From positions 1-64,000 of the forward strand of contig CALUMJ010000006.1 in the NCBI GenBank assembly GCA_944321715.1: a stretch of 64,000 bases of DNA, in the 5' to 3' direction. Shown piece by piece: positions 53,803 through 62,789 of this stretch (position 1 is its first letter; each line of letters opens with the position of its first letter). Both the position numbers and the translations under genes were made by a program. The notes under the pieces were generated by a model. The model made no database searches. It saw nothing but the letters and a program-made list of their open reading frames with translations, and had not been told where the DNA came from. The stretch is from an uncultured Muribaculaceae bacterium (lineage in GTDB: Bacteria; Bacteroidota; Bacteroidia; Bacteroidales; Muribaculaceae).

Positions 53803-56049
53803 TTATTTCTCTTTTACAACAAATTTCGACTTCAACAAATCGCAATCACGGCTCGAAGCTCCCACCATAACCACAAAGCTGCCAGGCTCCACGACCAGCG
53901 AAAAACTGCTGTCGAGCATGGCGAGTTTGTCGGCAGTGAGGGTGAAATGCACACACTTCGCCTCGCCAGCTTTCAAATCCACACGCTTGAAGTCTTTCAA
54001 TTCCTTGACCGGGCGCGTGAACGTGCTGTACTCGTCGCGGATATATAGCTGGACAATCTCCACACCGTCACTATTGCCAGTGTTTGCCACTGTCACGGCC
54101 ACATCAATCTGTCCACCGCCATCGGGACTGATTTCGCCCGAAAGCGAAAGGCGCGAATAAGCAAATGTGGTATATGACAGTCCGTAGCCGAACGGGTAAA
54201 GCGGTTCGCTCGACGCACACACGTAGGGGTGGAAATACATCGATGGCTTGTGGTCGTAATAGCTGCGTAACTGCCCCACCGAACGCGGAATGGTAATCGA
54301 CAACTTGGCACTCGGATTCACCTTGCCGAAAATGATTTCGGCAATGGCTTGCCCGCCATACATTCCGGGTTCCCATGCCTCGATGATGGCAGCGACCTTG
54401 CCGGCTACACGCTCCACACCCAGCGGACGGCCATTGATAAGGACAAGCACCGTCGGCTTGCCCGATGCTGCGACACGCTCAATAAGCTCGTATTGAAGCC
54501 CCACGAGGTCGATGTCGCTGCGGTCGGTATCTTCGCCGCCTGTGCGGTCATGCCACCGCCACCGCATCATGTATTCACCAGCCACCACTATGTTCACATC
54601 GGCTTCACGTGCTGCCGAGGCAGCACGTTCTACCATGACTGCGTTCATGTTGCGCGGGTCCCAGCCTTGGTCAACAAACATAACCTCGGCACTTTCCGCA
54701 GCTATGCTACGCACCCCGTCGAGCACGGTCACCACATTTTCGGGGCGTTGCTGAGCCGACCAGTCGCCCATGATATTTTCGTCGTTGGCATTAATCCCCG
54801 TCACAAGTATCTTGTAGGCACGCTTGCAGTCGAGCGGAAGCCTCCCGTCGTTCTTTAGCAGCACGATGCTTTGCCGTGCGGCTTCGAGTGCCGTGCGGCG
54901 ATGTTCATCGCACAAGCGCACTTGCATGGTATGCTCCTCGTCGGCGTAAGGGTGTTCAAACAGTCCCAGGCGGAACTTCATGATGAGAATGCGGCGCACA
55001 CTTTCGTCGATGCGACTTTCGTCGATGAGCCCTTCCCTCACAAGCTGGCACACGGCATCAACCCACCCCGGGCCATGCATGTGCATATCCATTCCGGCCG
55101 TGATGCTTTGGCGATAAGCCTCCTCGACAGTTTCGGCCGTGCCGTGCAAGTCGTGTACATGCTCGATGTCCATCCAGTCGCTCACCACAAAGCCGTCAAA
55201 TCCCCACTCGCCACGCAGCACGTCGGTCATGAGCCAGCGGTTGCTGTGGCAAGGAACTCCGTTAAGCTCGTTGTGCGACGGCATCACTGTTGCCACGCCA
55301 GCATCTACCGCAGCCTTGAAAGGAGGGAAAAAGGTGGTACGCAACGTGCGCTCGCTCACGTCGGCAGGGCTGCCATTCGTGCCGTTCTCGGGCAAGCTGC
55401 CGCCCACCCAGTGCTTGGCGCAAGCCATCACGTCGGTTGCACCGTCAAGGTTGCCTTGCAAGCCTTCTACCGTCGCCACGCCCATGCGTTCGACAAGGTA
55501 TCTGTCTTCGCCGTAGGTTTCGCCACAACGCCCCCACCGTGCATCGCGAGCCACTTCGACATTGGGGTTGAAAGTCCAGTGCATGTTCATGGCACGCATC
55601 TCGGCTGCAGTCTGCCGCGCAATGCGACGAGCAAGCCCGGGATTGAACGAGCAAGCCAGCCCCAAATTGCCCGGATAGACAGTATTGTCGAAGCAATAGG
55701 CGTTGCCATGTATAGCGTCAATGCCGAAAAGCAGCGGCACTGCCAAGCGGCTTTGCATTGCAAGGTGTTGCAAATGGTTGGCCTCTTCGATTGTATTTAC
55801 ATGGAGGAACGAACCCACACGGCCCTGCTGCGTCCACAGTTCCAAATCTTCGGGCTTGCAGCCGACATATATAGCCTGAGCAGTATTGCGGAAAAGGTCA
55901 CCGGCATTCATCAAGCCCAAATTGTGGCGAAAATGCTCGACCCCCACAAGCTGGTTGGTCTGCCCAACCTTTTCTTCGAGCGTCATGCGCCGCAAGAGGT
56001 CTTCGACCCTTTCGGCAACGGTTGCTGACGGATTTTTGTAGGTTTCCAT
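53803..56049 (-). CDS. GH3 glycoside hydrolase
   Basis: 748 residues. N-terminal barrel with nucleophile Asp291 in VVSDWMD, AKHWVGG, and a C-terminal sandwich and fibronectin-like domain (from about 640). Beta-glucosidase is the commonest activity in this branch; here it likely removes glucose from gluco- or galactoglucomannan oligomers. No signal peptide is visible at METYKNPSATV, so it may be cytosolic unless the true start lies differently. Full length. Confidence 0.9.
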   Translation of the reverse strand: METYKNPSATVAERVEDLLRRMTLEEKVGQTNQLVGVEHFRHNLGLMNAGDLFRNTAQAIYVGCKPEDLELWTQQGRVGSFLHVNTIEEANHLQHLAMQSRLAVPLLFGIDAIHGNAYCFDNTVYPGNLGLACSFNPGLARRIARQTAAEMRAMNMHWTFNPNVEVARDARWGRCGETYGEDRYLVERMGVATVEGLQGNLDGATDVMACAKHWVGGSLPENGTNGSPADVSERTLRTTFFPPFKAAVDAGVATVMPSHNELNGVPCHSNRWLMTDVLRGEWGFDGFVVSDWMDIEHVHDLHGTAETVEEAYRQSITAGMDMHMHGPGWVDAVCQLVREGLIDESRIDESVRRILIMKFRLGLFEHPYADEEHTMQVRLCDEHRRTALEAARQSIVLLKNDGRLPLDCKRAYKILVTGINANDENIMGDWSAQQRPENVVTVLDGVRSIAAESAEVMFVDQGWDPRNMNAVMVERAASAAREADVNIVVAGEYMMRWRWHDRTGGEDTDRSDIDLVGLQYELIERVAASGKPTVLVLINGRPLGVERVAGKVAAIIEAWEPGMYGGQAIAEIIFGKVNPSAKLSITIPRSVGQLRSYYDHKPSMYFHPYVCASSEPLYPFGYGLSYTTFAYSRLSLSGEISPDGGGQIDVAVTVANTGNSDGVEIVQLYIRDEYSTFTRPVKELKDFKRVDLKAGEAKCVHFTLTADKLAMLDSSFSLVVEPGSFVVMVGASSRDCDLLKSKFVVKEK

Positions 56050-56086
56050 ATAAATCTTTGATTTGTTTCATATTGTCCGGCCGCTA

Positions 56087-56114
56087 CAGAGGTGCAAACA
56101 CTCTTGCACCTCTG
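56087..56114 (-). other. intra-operon hairpin between GH26 and GH3 genes
   Basis: CAGAGGTGCAA and TTGCACCTCTG flank a short loop. No U-tract follows on the minus strand, so it may be a stabiliser or processing site rather than a terminator. Confidence 0.55.
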
Positions 56115-56138
56115 CAATGGTGCGAGCCTATGCTGTAA

Positions 56139-57575
56139 TTATTTCAAGTCAGGCATTTCGTCACGAGTGATTACATACTCGCTATTCATCAATTCGTTCC
56201 AGTAGTCGGCAGTATTGAGGCTGTAGTTGGCATCATCGACAGTCAGCAACAAGTTGCCGTCCTCATCGGTGTTATACCACACCATGAACCACGACCAAGC
56301 CTCGCCCGAGAGGAAGCAGGTAGCCGGATTGGGCACATTGCCGCACTCGCTGAGTGTTACCATCTTGGTTCCATCGCCGACAGCGGCAGCAAAGTCAAAC
56401 TGCACCTTCTTCGAGTCGATATTGTCGGCATATATGTCCACACCTATAATGTCAACATAATCATTGCCCGGATAGGCAGCGACAGCATCGTCGAGATAGT
56501 CGGCTGTATTCTCGGCAGGAACTTGCACAGTCCACACCCAAATGAGGTTGTTAAGCCCATAGACATTCACAAGCTGGTCGTAAAGGAGTTGCCACAATTG
56601 TTTGGTATATTCCGTGCCTTTCTTTCCCCACCAGAACCATGCGCCTTCCTCCATCGTGCCATAAAGGTCATAGTTGCCGGCAGCCTCGTGGAGCGGACGC
56701 CATATAACAGGAATACCTGCGTCTTGCAACTGGCTCAAATATCCTGCGACCTTGGCGATGTCGTTCATGATAAATTCATGTTGCCAAGTACCTTCGGTGA
56801 GGGCAGCCTCGATGTCGAAGTCGGAATTTGCGCTGTAAGTGCTGATGTCGTCGCCTTCGTTAGTAGGCGTGTTCCAGTGCCACATATACGTTACAAGGCC
56901 ATTGTTGTTCCATTGCGTCTGTGCTGGAGTGATGTCGCTGTAATCAATCCAGTTGGCAGGAGAATAGGCAAGATGTATGAAATCATATCCAGTCAATGCC
57001 GGATACTTGCCGGTGGTGGTATAAATCAGGTCGGAGAACTCGTTGTCGTTGTCAACATTTGCCATCACACCCGAGAGTGTATGTGCCGTGTATTGCTCAA
57101 GCAAGAAATCATATACGTTACGAGCCTGTTGCGTGGCGTTACTATTGACGAGCGACGTGGTGATTAAGCTCTTGTCCAGCCCATCCTCGGTCGAGAACGT
57201 GATGGTGAGTGCATCAGAAGTCATCGTGGCATTGTCGTTGTTATAAAAAGCCCCTTCAGGCACCGACACTGTGTAATCGGTTCCGGCAGTAAGCGACAAC
57301 GGTATTATCACGTTCTTAACATCGGCAGCGTCGATGGATGGGGTGACCGTAGTACCGTTGACAGTCACATTGACTGCGTCGTTGACAGCCATGTGGTAGT
57401 TATACGAGAGGGTGAGCTGCGTAGTAGTCCCTGCAAGCACCGATGCACCCTCGGCAATCGACTGGCTGCGAAGCGTGACCGGTGTTTGGGTCATCGCCTT
57501 GTTGTCGTCGTCATCGCAAGCGACCAGTGCGCAAGCCATGAGGAGCAGTGCAGGTATATTTTTTAAAAATTTCAT
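56139..57575 (-). CDS. GH26 beta-mannanase lipoprotein with Ig-like N-domain
   Basis: 478 residues. Signal peptide with lipobox Cys20 followed by Asp-Asp-Asp-Asp, a strong surface-export signal. Ig-like domain at about 30-130 (SbsA-type), then a GH26 barrel with acid/base Glu297 in WRPLHEAAG and nucleophile Glu410 in TLSECG. Predicted as the outer-surface mannanase that makes the first cuts. It differs from the other GH26 (52679) in length and signal, implying division of labour. Confidence 0.92.
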   Translation of the reverse strand: MKFLKNIPALLLMACALVACDDDDNKAMTQTPVTLRSQSIAEGASVLAGTTTQLTLSYNYHMAVNDAVNVTVNGTTVTPSIDAADVKNVIIPLSLTAGTDYTVSVPEGAFYNNDNATMTSDALTITFSTEDGLDKSLITTSLVNSNATQQARNVYDFLLEQYTAHTLSGVMANVDNDNEFSDLIYTTTGKYPALTGYDFIHLAYSPANWIDYSDITPAQTQWNNNGLVTYMWHWNTPTNEGDDISTYSANSDFDIEAALTEGTWQHEFIMNDIAKVAGYLSQLQDAGIPVIWRPLHEAAGNYDLYGTMEEGAWFWWGKKGTEYTKQLWQLLYDQLVNVYGLNNLIWVWTVQVPAENTADYLDDAVAAYPGNDYVDIIGVDIYADNIDSKKVQFDFAAAVGDGTKMVTLSECGNVPNPATCFLSGEAWSWFMVWYNTDEDGNLLLTVDDANYSLNTADYWNELMNSEYVITRDEMPDLK

Positions 57576-57625
57576 ATCTATGTCAAATAATATATTGAGA
57601 AAGTTACAATTTTTCTTCTAATAAA

Positions 57626-57659
57626 GCAAATGCCCGACCCGTAAAGGACGGGCATTTGC
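57626..57659 (-). terminator. intra-operon attenuator between binding proteins and mannanase
   Basis: GCAAATGCCCG and CGGGCATTTGC form an 11-bp stem; TTTATTAG follows on the minus strand. It would lower enzyme-gene expression relative to SusC/D. Confidence 0.6.
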
Positions 57660-57694
57660 ACTGAGTGTAGTTATAATAAAACCTATTGAATGAA

Positions 57695-59692
57695 TCAAAT
57701 TCCAGTAAGAGCTATGCGAGTAAGCGTCAGGTTGGCTCCGGTCAATATCAATCCGCCATCGTTGGCAAGTTCGTTCACGTCGTTGGCCGTCAGAGTATAG
57801 GAGTATGACGTGGTGCCAGCTTCAAGCAGCACTTCCGAGCCACCCACCGCAGTGCTCCAATCGACAAGTGCGGTCCATCCATTGCCCTTGGCGATGCGCA
57901 GCTGCCAGTAGTCAAACGAAGTGTCGAGTGTGTAATAGATAATCATAGTAGCTCCTGCGGGAACGGTGCTGAAATCATATCCACCCCACGAAAGGGCATC
58001 AAGGGCATTCCAGCTGAGGTAGAACTCGCCTTCCCAGATGGTGGTTTCGGCAGGTGTGCCACCCACAAGGTTCACCGTATAGGTCATCGACTGGCCGTTA
58101 GACGATGTGAGCACAAGCTCGCAAGTTTCGCCGGTGAGACCGGTCGGAACATTGAATTGCAGCATCTCGGTAGAGGCGATATACATGAATTGCACTGCAA
58201 TACCGTTAACCGACACGCCAGTGAGCATGCTACCGTTTACTATGCCGACTTGTGCTACCGTGCCTACTTCGATGCTCTCGGGCAAAGTGGGCAAATAAGC
58301 GCATTCGGGCGAGGTAATTGTAACCTCGGGAGCTTCGACGATTTCGCCATTACCCATAGCGAGGGTCAATGCCCCGGTTTCGGCACCCATTGTAGGCACG
58401 GTGAGGGTGATTTCGGTGGCCGACTGTGCCACAAAATCGGCACTCTCCACTACTGCACCGCCTGTGAACGTAATGCTTGCCACAAGGTCGAGGTCGCTAC
58501 CCGAGATGGTCAGGTCATTGCCACCACTCACGCCTCCGGCAGGAGAGTAAGAGTTAACCGACGGCTTGAGCGTAGTGATTGCCACAGTGGCAGTCTTGCC
58601 AGCAGCCGTGTTGAGTGTGATGTCGCCCGACTGAGCGGCAGCCGGCATGGTCACGGTGATTTCGGTAGCCGATTGCGTGTCAAGTTCAGTGGCATCGGTC
58701 ATGCCGGCAAAAGTCACATTGGTAACCAAGTCGAGGTCGGCACCTGTGATGGTGATTACATCGCCCTCGCGCAAGCCGGTAGCCGGAACGGCTGCAAGCT
58801 CGGTAGGCACAGCCATAGTCAAGTTGGCGATAACCACCTCTATACCCGAAGCCGGGAGCATGCGTATCTCGCCATCGGTAGCATCATCGCGCAAGGTAAT
58901 GTTGAGAGCTTCGTTGGCGTATGTAAACTCGGCAATGCTGTCGTTAGGCATCAACACCGTGGTTACCAAGTCGAGGTCGGTACCAGTGATTGTCACCACG
59001 TCGCCAGGTTTCCTATTGGTGAGGTTCACAACCTGTGCCACAGCAGGCAATGTAACTGTCAATTCCTCTTCCGAGTAAATCTCGTTGGCAATGCCATTGG
59101 CTTCGGCAGTTCCATCTTCTTGTATGCCAAGGTCCGACACGCCGATATAGCCTGTTTGAGCCTCGGCTGGAACAATTACCCTTATTTCATTGCGAGTGCG
59201 GTCGGACTCGGGCACTTCCACAGTCACGCCATCCTCGAAGATAACGGCGCGCATCAAGTTGAGGTATTCACCCGTAATCACCAACTCGTCGCCGGGCCTA
59301 ACGGTCTTGGGCGAGAAATCCTCAATCGAAACAGGTTCGAGGTATGTGATTTCAGTGATTGTTTCAATCTGGCCTTGCGGCGTGTTGAGGATAACTTTTC
59401 CCACCTCGGCATCTTGCGGAACGGTAACGGTGATTTCCTCATTGCTGACAACCGTGATGTCGGTGATTTCGTCACAGCCGGGGATAACCACGCCTGTAAC
59501 CTGGTTCATGCCGCTACCGATGAATCGCAACTCACCGCCACGAGCCACAGGACATGGACCGAACACATTCAGTTTTATGCCGCCTGTGAATTGGTTGGTG
59601 TCGAGGTCGTCATTGTCACAAGCCGTGAACATGAAGCCGCTCACCACCAGCAGGCACATCATTATAAATGATGATATTTTATATTTCTTCAT
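57695..59692 (-). CDS. surface glycan-binding lipoprotein with IPT/TIG repeats
   Basis: 665 residues. Lipobox TAC near residue 25 with Asp-Asn-Asp-Asp behind it. Six or so IPT/TIG-type repeats with the recurring motif GDxVTITGxxLxLVT (for example DVVTITGTDLDLVTTVL). The last 150 residues differ (WEGEFYLSWNALDALSWGGY) and resemble a carbohydrate-binding domain. Such proteins (SusE/F-type) hold mannan at the cell surface. Located between SGBP2 and the GH26 gene. Confidence 0.85.
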   Translation of the reverse strand: MKKYKISSFIMMCLLVVSGFMFTACDNDDLDTNQFTGGIKLNVFGPCPVARGGELRFIGSGMNQVTGVVIPGCDEITDITVVSNEEITVTVPQDAEVGKVILNTPQGQIETITEITYLEPVSIEDFSPKTVRPGDELVITGEYLNLMRAVIFEDGVTVEVPESDRTRNEIRVIVPAEAQTGYIGVSDLGIQEDGTAEANGIANEIYSEEELTVTLPAVAQVVNLTNRKPGDVVTITGTDLDLVTTVLMPNDSIAEFTYANEALNITLRDDATDGEIRMLPASGIEVVIANLTMAVPTELAAVPATGLREGDVITITGADLDLVTNVTFAGMTDATELDTQSATEITVTMPAAAQSGDITLNTAAGKTATVAITTLKPSVNSYSPAGGVSGGNDLTISGSDLDLVASITFTGGAVVESADFVAQSATEITLTVPTMGAETGALTLAMGNGEIVEAPEVTITSPECAYLPTLPESIEVGTVAQVGIVNGSMLTGVSVNGIAVQFMYIASTEMLQFNVPTGLTGETCELVLTSSNGQSMTYTVNLVGGTPAETTIWEGEFYLSWNALDALSWGGYDFSTVPAGATMIIYYTLDTSFDYWQLRIAKGNGWTALVDWSTAVGGSEVLLEAGTTSYSYTLTANDVNELANDGGLILTGANLTLTRIALTGI

Positions 59693-59712
59693 TTCAGTAT
59701 CAAATTTTCAAG

Positions 59713-61008
59713 TTAGTTAATAGGAACCACACGTATGTTGTCGATGCAGATAACCGGGTTGCAATCAGTACCTTCAACACCACCGTTCCACACGAAGAAT
59801 GTAAGGCCGGTGAAATCGTCGGTGGTCAATGCGTTGGCGCAAGATTGTCCTTCGTGGGTGCGATTGAACTCCGACAAGTTCATCGATACCGTTACCCACT
59901 CATCGCCAGTGTCGTAGCTGCCAGTCGTCTGCCATGGAATCCACAATCCGCGAGGCAGGTCGGTATTAGAAAAATATCCATTGTTGCCGGTGGCGTATGT
60001 CACTATGTCGTTGCCGGAGAATATCATCTGCAATGCGCTCGATTGCCACGGATTGCTCGTAGGCACGTACACTTCAAACTTGATTTGCAATTCCGACACG
60101 TCGTAACGGTCGAGCATCTCGGCAAAATCGGGCATAGAGCTCAATTCGGGATAACCAGCTTCGGGTTCCGGCCAGTAGTTGAACGAGAAATTATCCTCGG
60201 CCCAAGTGCCGCCAACCGTACCCGACATCGGAACGCCGCCAAAATATATGTAGCTGCCGTCGATACCGTCGGGGTTGGTGCTTTGCACCGTACCGTTGCG
60301 CCAGCCGTGGCCGGTGGCGATGCCGCCGTGCGAGCCATCCCAGTCAAACAGGATGTTGCGTGTGTCTAAGTAGTGGAACGACGAAACGGTAGTACCGTAA
60401 ATCGAAGTCACACTCACGTTGCATTCTTCGGCACCCTGCGGAACGATGAACGAAACTTGCGACATCTGTATATCGGTGATTTCGGTCACATCGACGTTAC
60501 CGAACGAGATTGACAACGGCACGTTGGGGTCGTCGATGAAATAGTTGCCATATATAGTAGCTTCGCTGCCCACGGGAGCATATTCGCACGACATCGAGTT
60601 GACCGACGGGGCGGGAACAATCACCTCGAACGGGTAAGTGATGGTGTCGTTGCCGGAAGTCACGAAATACATCAAGTTTGACACCTCGCCCGGAATCGTA
60701 CCGGGAACCGACACCAAGATAGTGTTGTCGGTCATGTAGCTGGTGTTAAGCACGGCCTTCTGGTCGTTGAACCACAGTTCCACGGTGCTGCGCAAGTTGT
60801 CGCCGACAATGCAAATGAGATTATCCATGTAAGCACCAGTGATGAGCGAGTCGCCCGACTCGGGCGAAGTGACTTTCACGTATTTTATAGTAGGCACACC
60901 GTCGGCGACCTCATACTTGTGAGGCTCGTCCTCGCACGAAGTAGCCGTCACACCCACGAATGCCAGCAGGGCGGCAAAAGCCATTTTAAATATTTTAGAG
61001 TTCTTCAT
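59713..61008 (-). CDS. surface glycan-binding lipoprotein (SGBP)
   Basis: 431 residues. Lipobox TSC at about residue 25 followed by Glu-Asp-Glu. Two TIG-like domains (residues about 40-210) and a C-terminal beta-sandwich (WDGSHGGIATGHGWRNG, SFNYWPEPEAGY) likely to bind glycan through aromatic residues. Conserved in many PULs directly after SusD. It presents mannan to the SusC/D pair. Confidence 0.85.
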   Translation of the reverse strand: MKNSKIFKMAFAALLAFVGVTATSCEDEPHKYEVADGVPTIKYVKVTSPESGDSLITGAYMDNLICIVGDNLRSTVELWFNDQKAVLNTSYMTDNTILVSVPGTIPGEVSNLMYFVTSGNDTITYPFEVIVPAPSVNSMSCEYAPVGSEATIYGNYFIDDPNVPLSISFGNVDVTEITDIQMSQVSFIVPQGAEECNVSVTSIYGTTVSSFHYLDTRNILFDWDGSHGGIATGHGWRNGTVQSTNPDGIDGSYIYFGGVPMSGTVGGTWAEDNFSFNYWPEPEAGYPELSSMPDFAEMLDRYDVSELQIKFEVYVPTSNPWQSSALQMIFSGNDIVTYATGNNGYFSNTDLPRGLWIPWQTTGSYDTGDEWVTVSMNLSEFNRTHEGQSCANALTTDDFTGLTFFVWNGGVEGTDCNPVICIDNIRVVPIN

Positions 61009-61034
61009 TGTTTGCTTGTAATTAAATGAGTGTA

Positions 61035-62771
61035 TTAATCATAGCTGTAAAGAGCACGCACATCTTCATGCACAGCCTCGGCATTGTCCGACATGTTGGG
61101 GTTGAATGCAACGTCGTCGGTAGGTTTCGGGAGGGTGAAGTCGTCGGCCGTGATGTTAGGTGCTGCCACATCTGTGTTGTAGCGCATGTCCGAGGTGACG
61201 TTCCATGCCCCGGTTTCGAAATATTCGCTGTAAAGAGCGTCAAGGCCGTAAAACTCGTTGCGACGCTGTGCACGTATTTTGCTGATGGCAAGTTGTGGGT
61301 CGTAATAAGACAAGCGTACGTAGTCATACCAGCGGTCGCCTTCGCAAGCGAGTTCGAGGTTGCGCTCTTTCCACACATCTTCCCATGTGATTTGCGACGG
61401 GCGCGTGGCCGACTTGACGGCACGGTGACGCACGGCATAGTAGGCGTCGATTGCCGATTGGTCGGAAGTAGATGTGCCTGTGCCTATCATGGCCTCGGCA
61501 TATACAAGGTAAACGTCGCTCAGGCGCAAGAGGTGCGTAGCAAGGCCGTTGGCTTGTGCCGACGGGTAGTAACCCAGCCCGAGGAAGTGGTCGTTATTGT
61601 TGCCATAGAGGTGTTTCACGCAGTTCACGCCTGTGGGGCTTTGCAGCGAGCCGCTCGGGCCGCCGGGAGCATAATCGGCATCGTAGATGAAACGCAGGTA
61701 GTCAAAACCGCCTTTGTCTTGCCAGAAGTATTCATACACATCGCCGGGCATCATCATTGTAGCCTTGCGGCGGTCGTCGGTATCGATGCGGTTTGCAGGC
61801 GATTGCAGCACATTCACACCGAAATCGTCTTGCAATGCCACCGACGGAGCAGTCCAGCCGCCCCAGCAATCGCCAAATTCGTCGAAGCCCTGCATGGCAA
61901 GCGAGCTTTGCAAGAAGTTCTGCGCCGTCCATGGGTCGGTAGTGCCATACCATCGCAAGCCTATGAGCGACTCCTCGCTGTTGTTGTTGGCAAGGCGGAA
62001 CACATCGGAATAATTTTCGAGCAAGCTGCGGCCCGAGTTGTCAATCACGTCCTTGGCATATTGTGCAGCCTTGGCAAGGTCGCTCTCGCTGCGAGTGCCG
62101 GTGACACCCGAACGTGTGAGGTAAACCTTTGCAAGCAAAGCCTCGGCGCAATAGTAGTCGATGCGCCCGGCATCGTTGCTCTTTGGCAGCAATTCCATCG
62201 CCTTTTCCAAGGTCATGACGATATACTCATACACATCCTCTTTCTTAACCTTGTGCTTGTCGCCAAACGTGCCGTTCGACACTTCGGCCGTAGCATCGTG
62301 GATGATTGGTATGTCGCCGAAAGCGCGCACCAAGTAGAAGTAGGCCAAAGCCTTCAACGTAAGGCACTCGCCCATGCACTTGTTGCGAGTTTCCTCGGTT
62401 ATGTTGCCCGAGCTATTGCGAATGTTGTTATACACCTGGCAAGCATGTGCGTTGACCTGCCACAGCGACTCGTACATGAACACCAAGTTCTCATCGGTAC
62501 CGTTCACCGAAAAGTCGAGGTAGGCACTTTGGCTTTGGAAGATATTACCGGCCATGGTTTCGCCCACCAATATGATTGCGCCGCGGGTGAAGTCGCTCCA
62601 AGGCGAGCTATACAAGTACATTACACCTGCATTGCATTGGTCGTCGTTGGCATAATAGTTGTCGGCATTGTAGGAGTCTTCGGCCGGACGGTCGAGGAAA
62701 TCGTCGCACGATGTCGCGCCGAATGCCATCAATGCGGCAACTGCCATATATGTGATTTTTGAAAGTTTCAT
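61035..62771 (-). CDS. SusD-family nutrient-binding lipoprotein
   Basis: 578 residues. Lipobox TSC near residue 22 and the SusD start SCDDFLDRPAEDSYNADNYY. Helical TPR-like scaffold with Pfam SusD_RagB pattern (LVYAEAMIGTGTS, WEDVWKERNLELACEGDRWYD near the C-terminus). The lid of the TonB-dependent importer SusC. 18 nt from susC. Confidence 0.95.
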   Translation of the reverse strand: MKLSKITYMAVAALMAFGATSCDDFLDRPAEDSYNADNYYANDDQCNAGVMYLYSSPWSDFTRGAIILVGETMAGNIFQSQSAYLDFSVNGTDENLVFMYESLWQVNAHACQVYNNIRNSSGNITEETRNKCMGECLTLKALAYFYLVRAFGDIPIIHDATAEVSNGTFGDKHKVKKEDVYEYIVMTLEKAMELLPKSNDAGRIDYYCAEALLAKVYLTRSGVTGTRSESDLAKAAQYAKDVIDNSGRSLLENYSDVFRLANNNSEESLIGLRWYGTTDPWTAQNFLQSSLAMQGFDEFGDCWGGWTAPSVALQDDFGVNVLQSPANRIDTDDRRKATMMMPGDVYEYFWQDKGGFDYLRFIYDADYAPGGPSGSLQSPTGVNCVKHLYGNNNDHFLGLGYYPSAQANGLATHLLRLSDVYLVYAEAMIGTGTSTSDQSAIDAYYAVRHRAVKSATRPSQITWEDVWKERNLELACEGDRWYDYVRLSYYDPQLAISKIRAQRRNEFYGLDALYSEYFETGAWNVTSDMRYNTDVAAPNITADDFTLPKPTDDVAFNPNMSDNAEAVHEDVRALYSYD

Positions 62772-62789
62772 TTTCTACGATAGTTTATG

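Noticed and set aside
54871..56028. 385-codon open frame opposite the GH3 gene
   Set aside because: Antisense shadow with His/Cys-rich composition.
58157..59671. 504-codon open frame opposite the IPT/TIG protein
   Set aside because: Shadow frame of a repetitive gene; no promoter, start site or known pattern.
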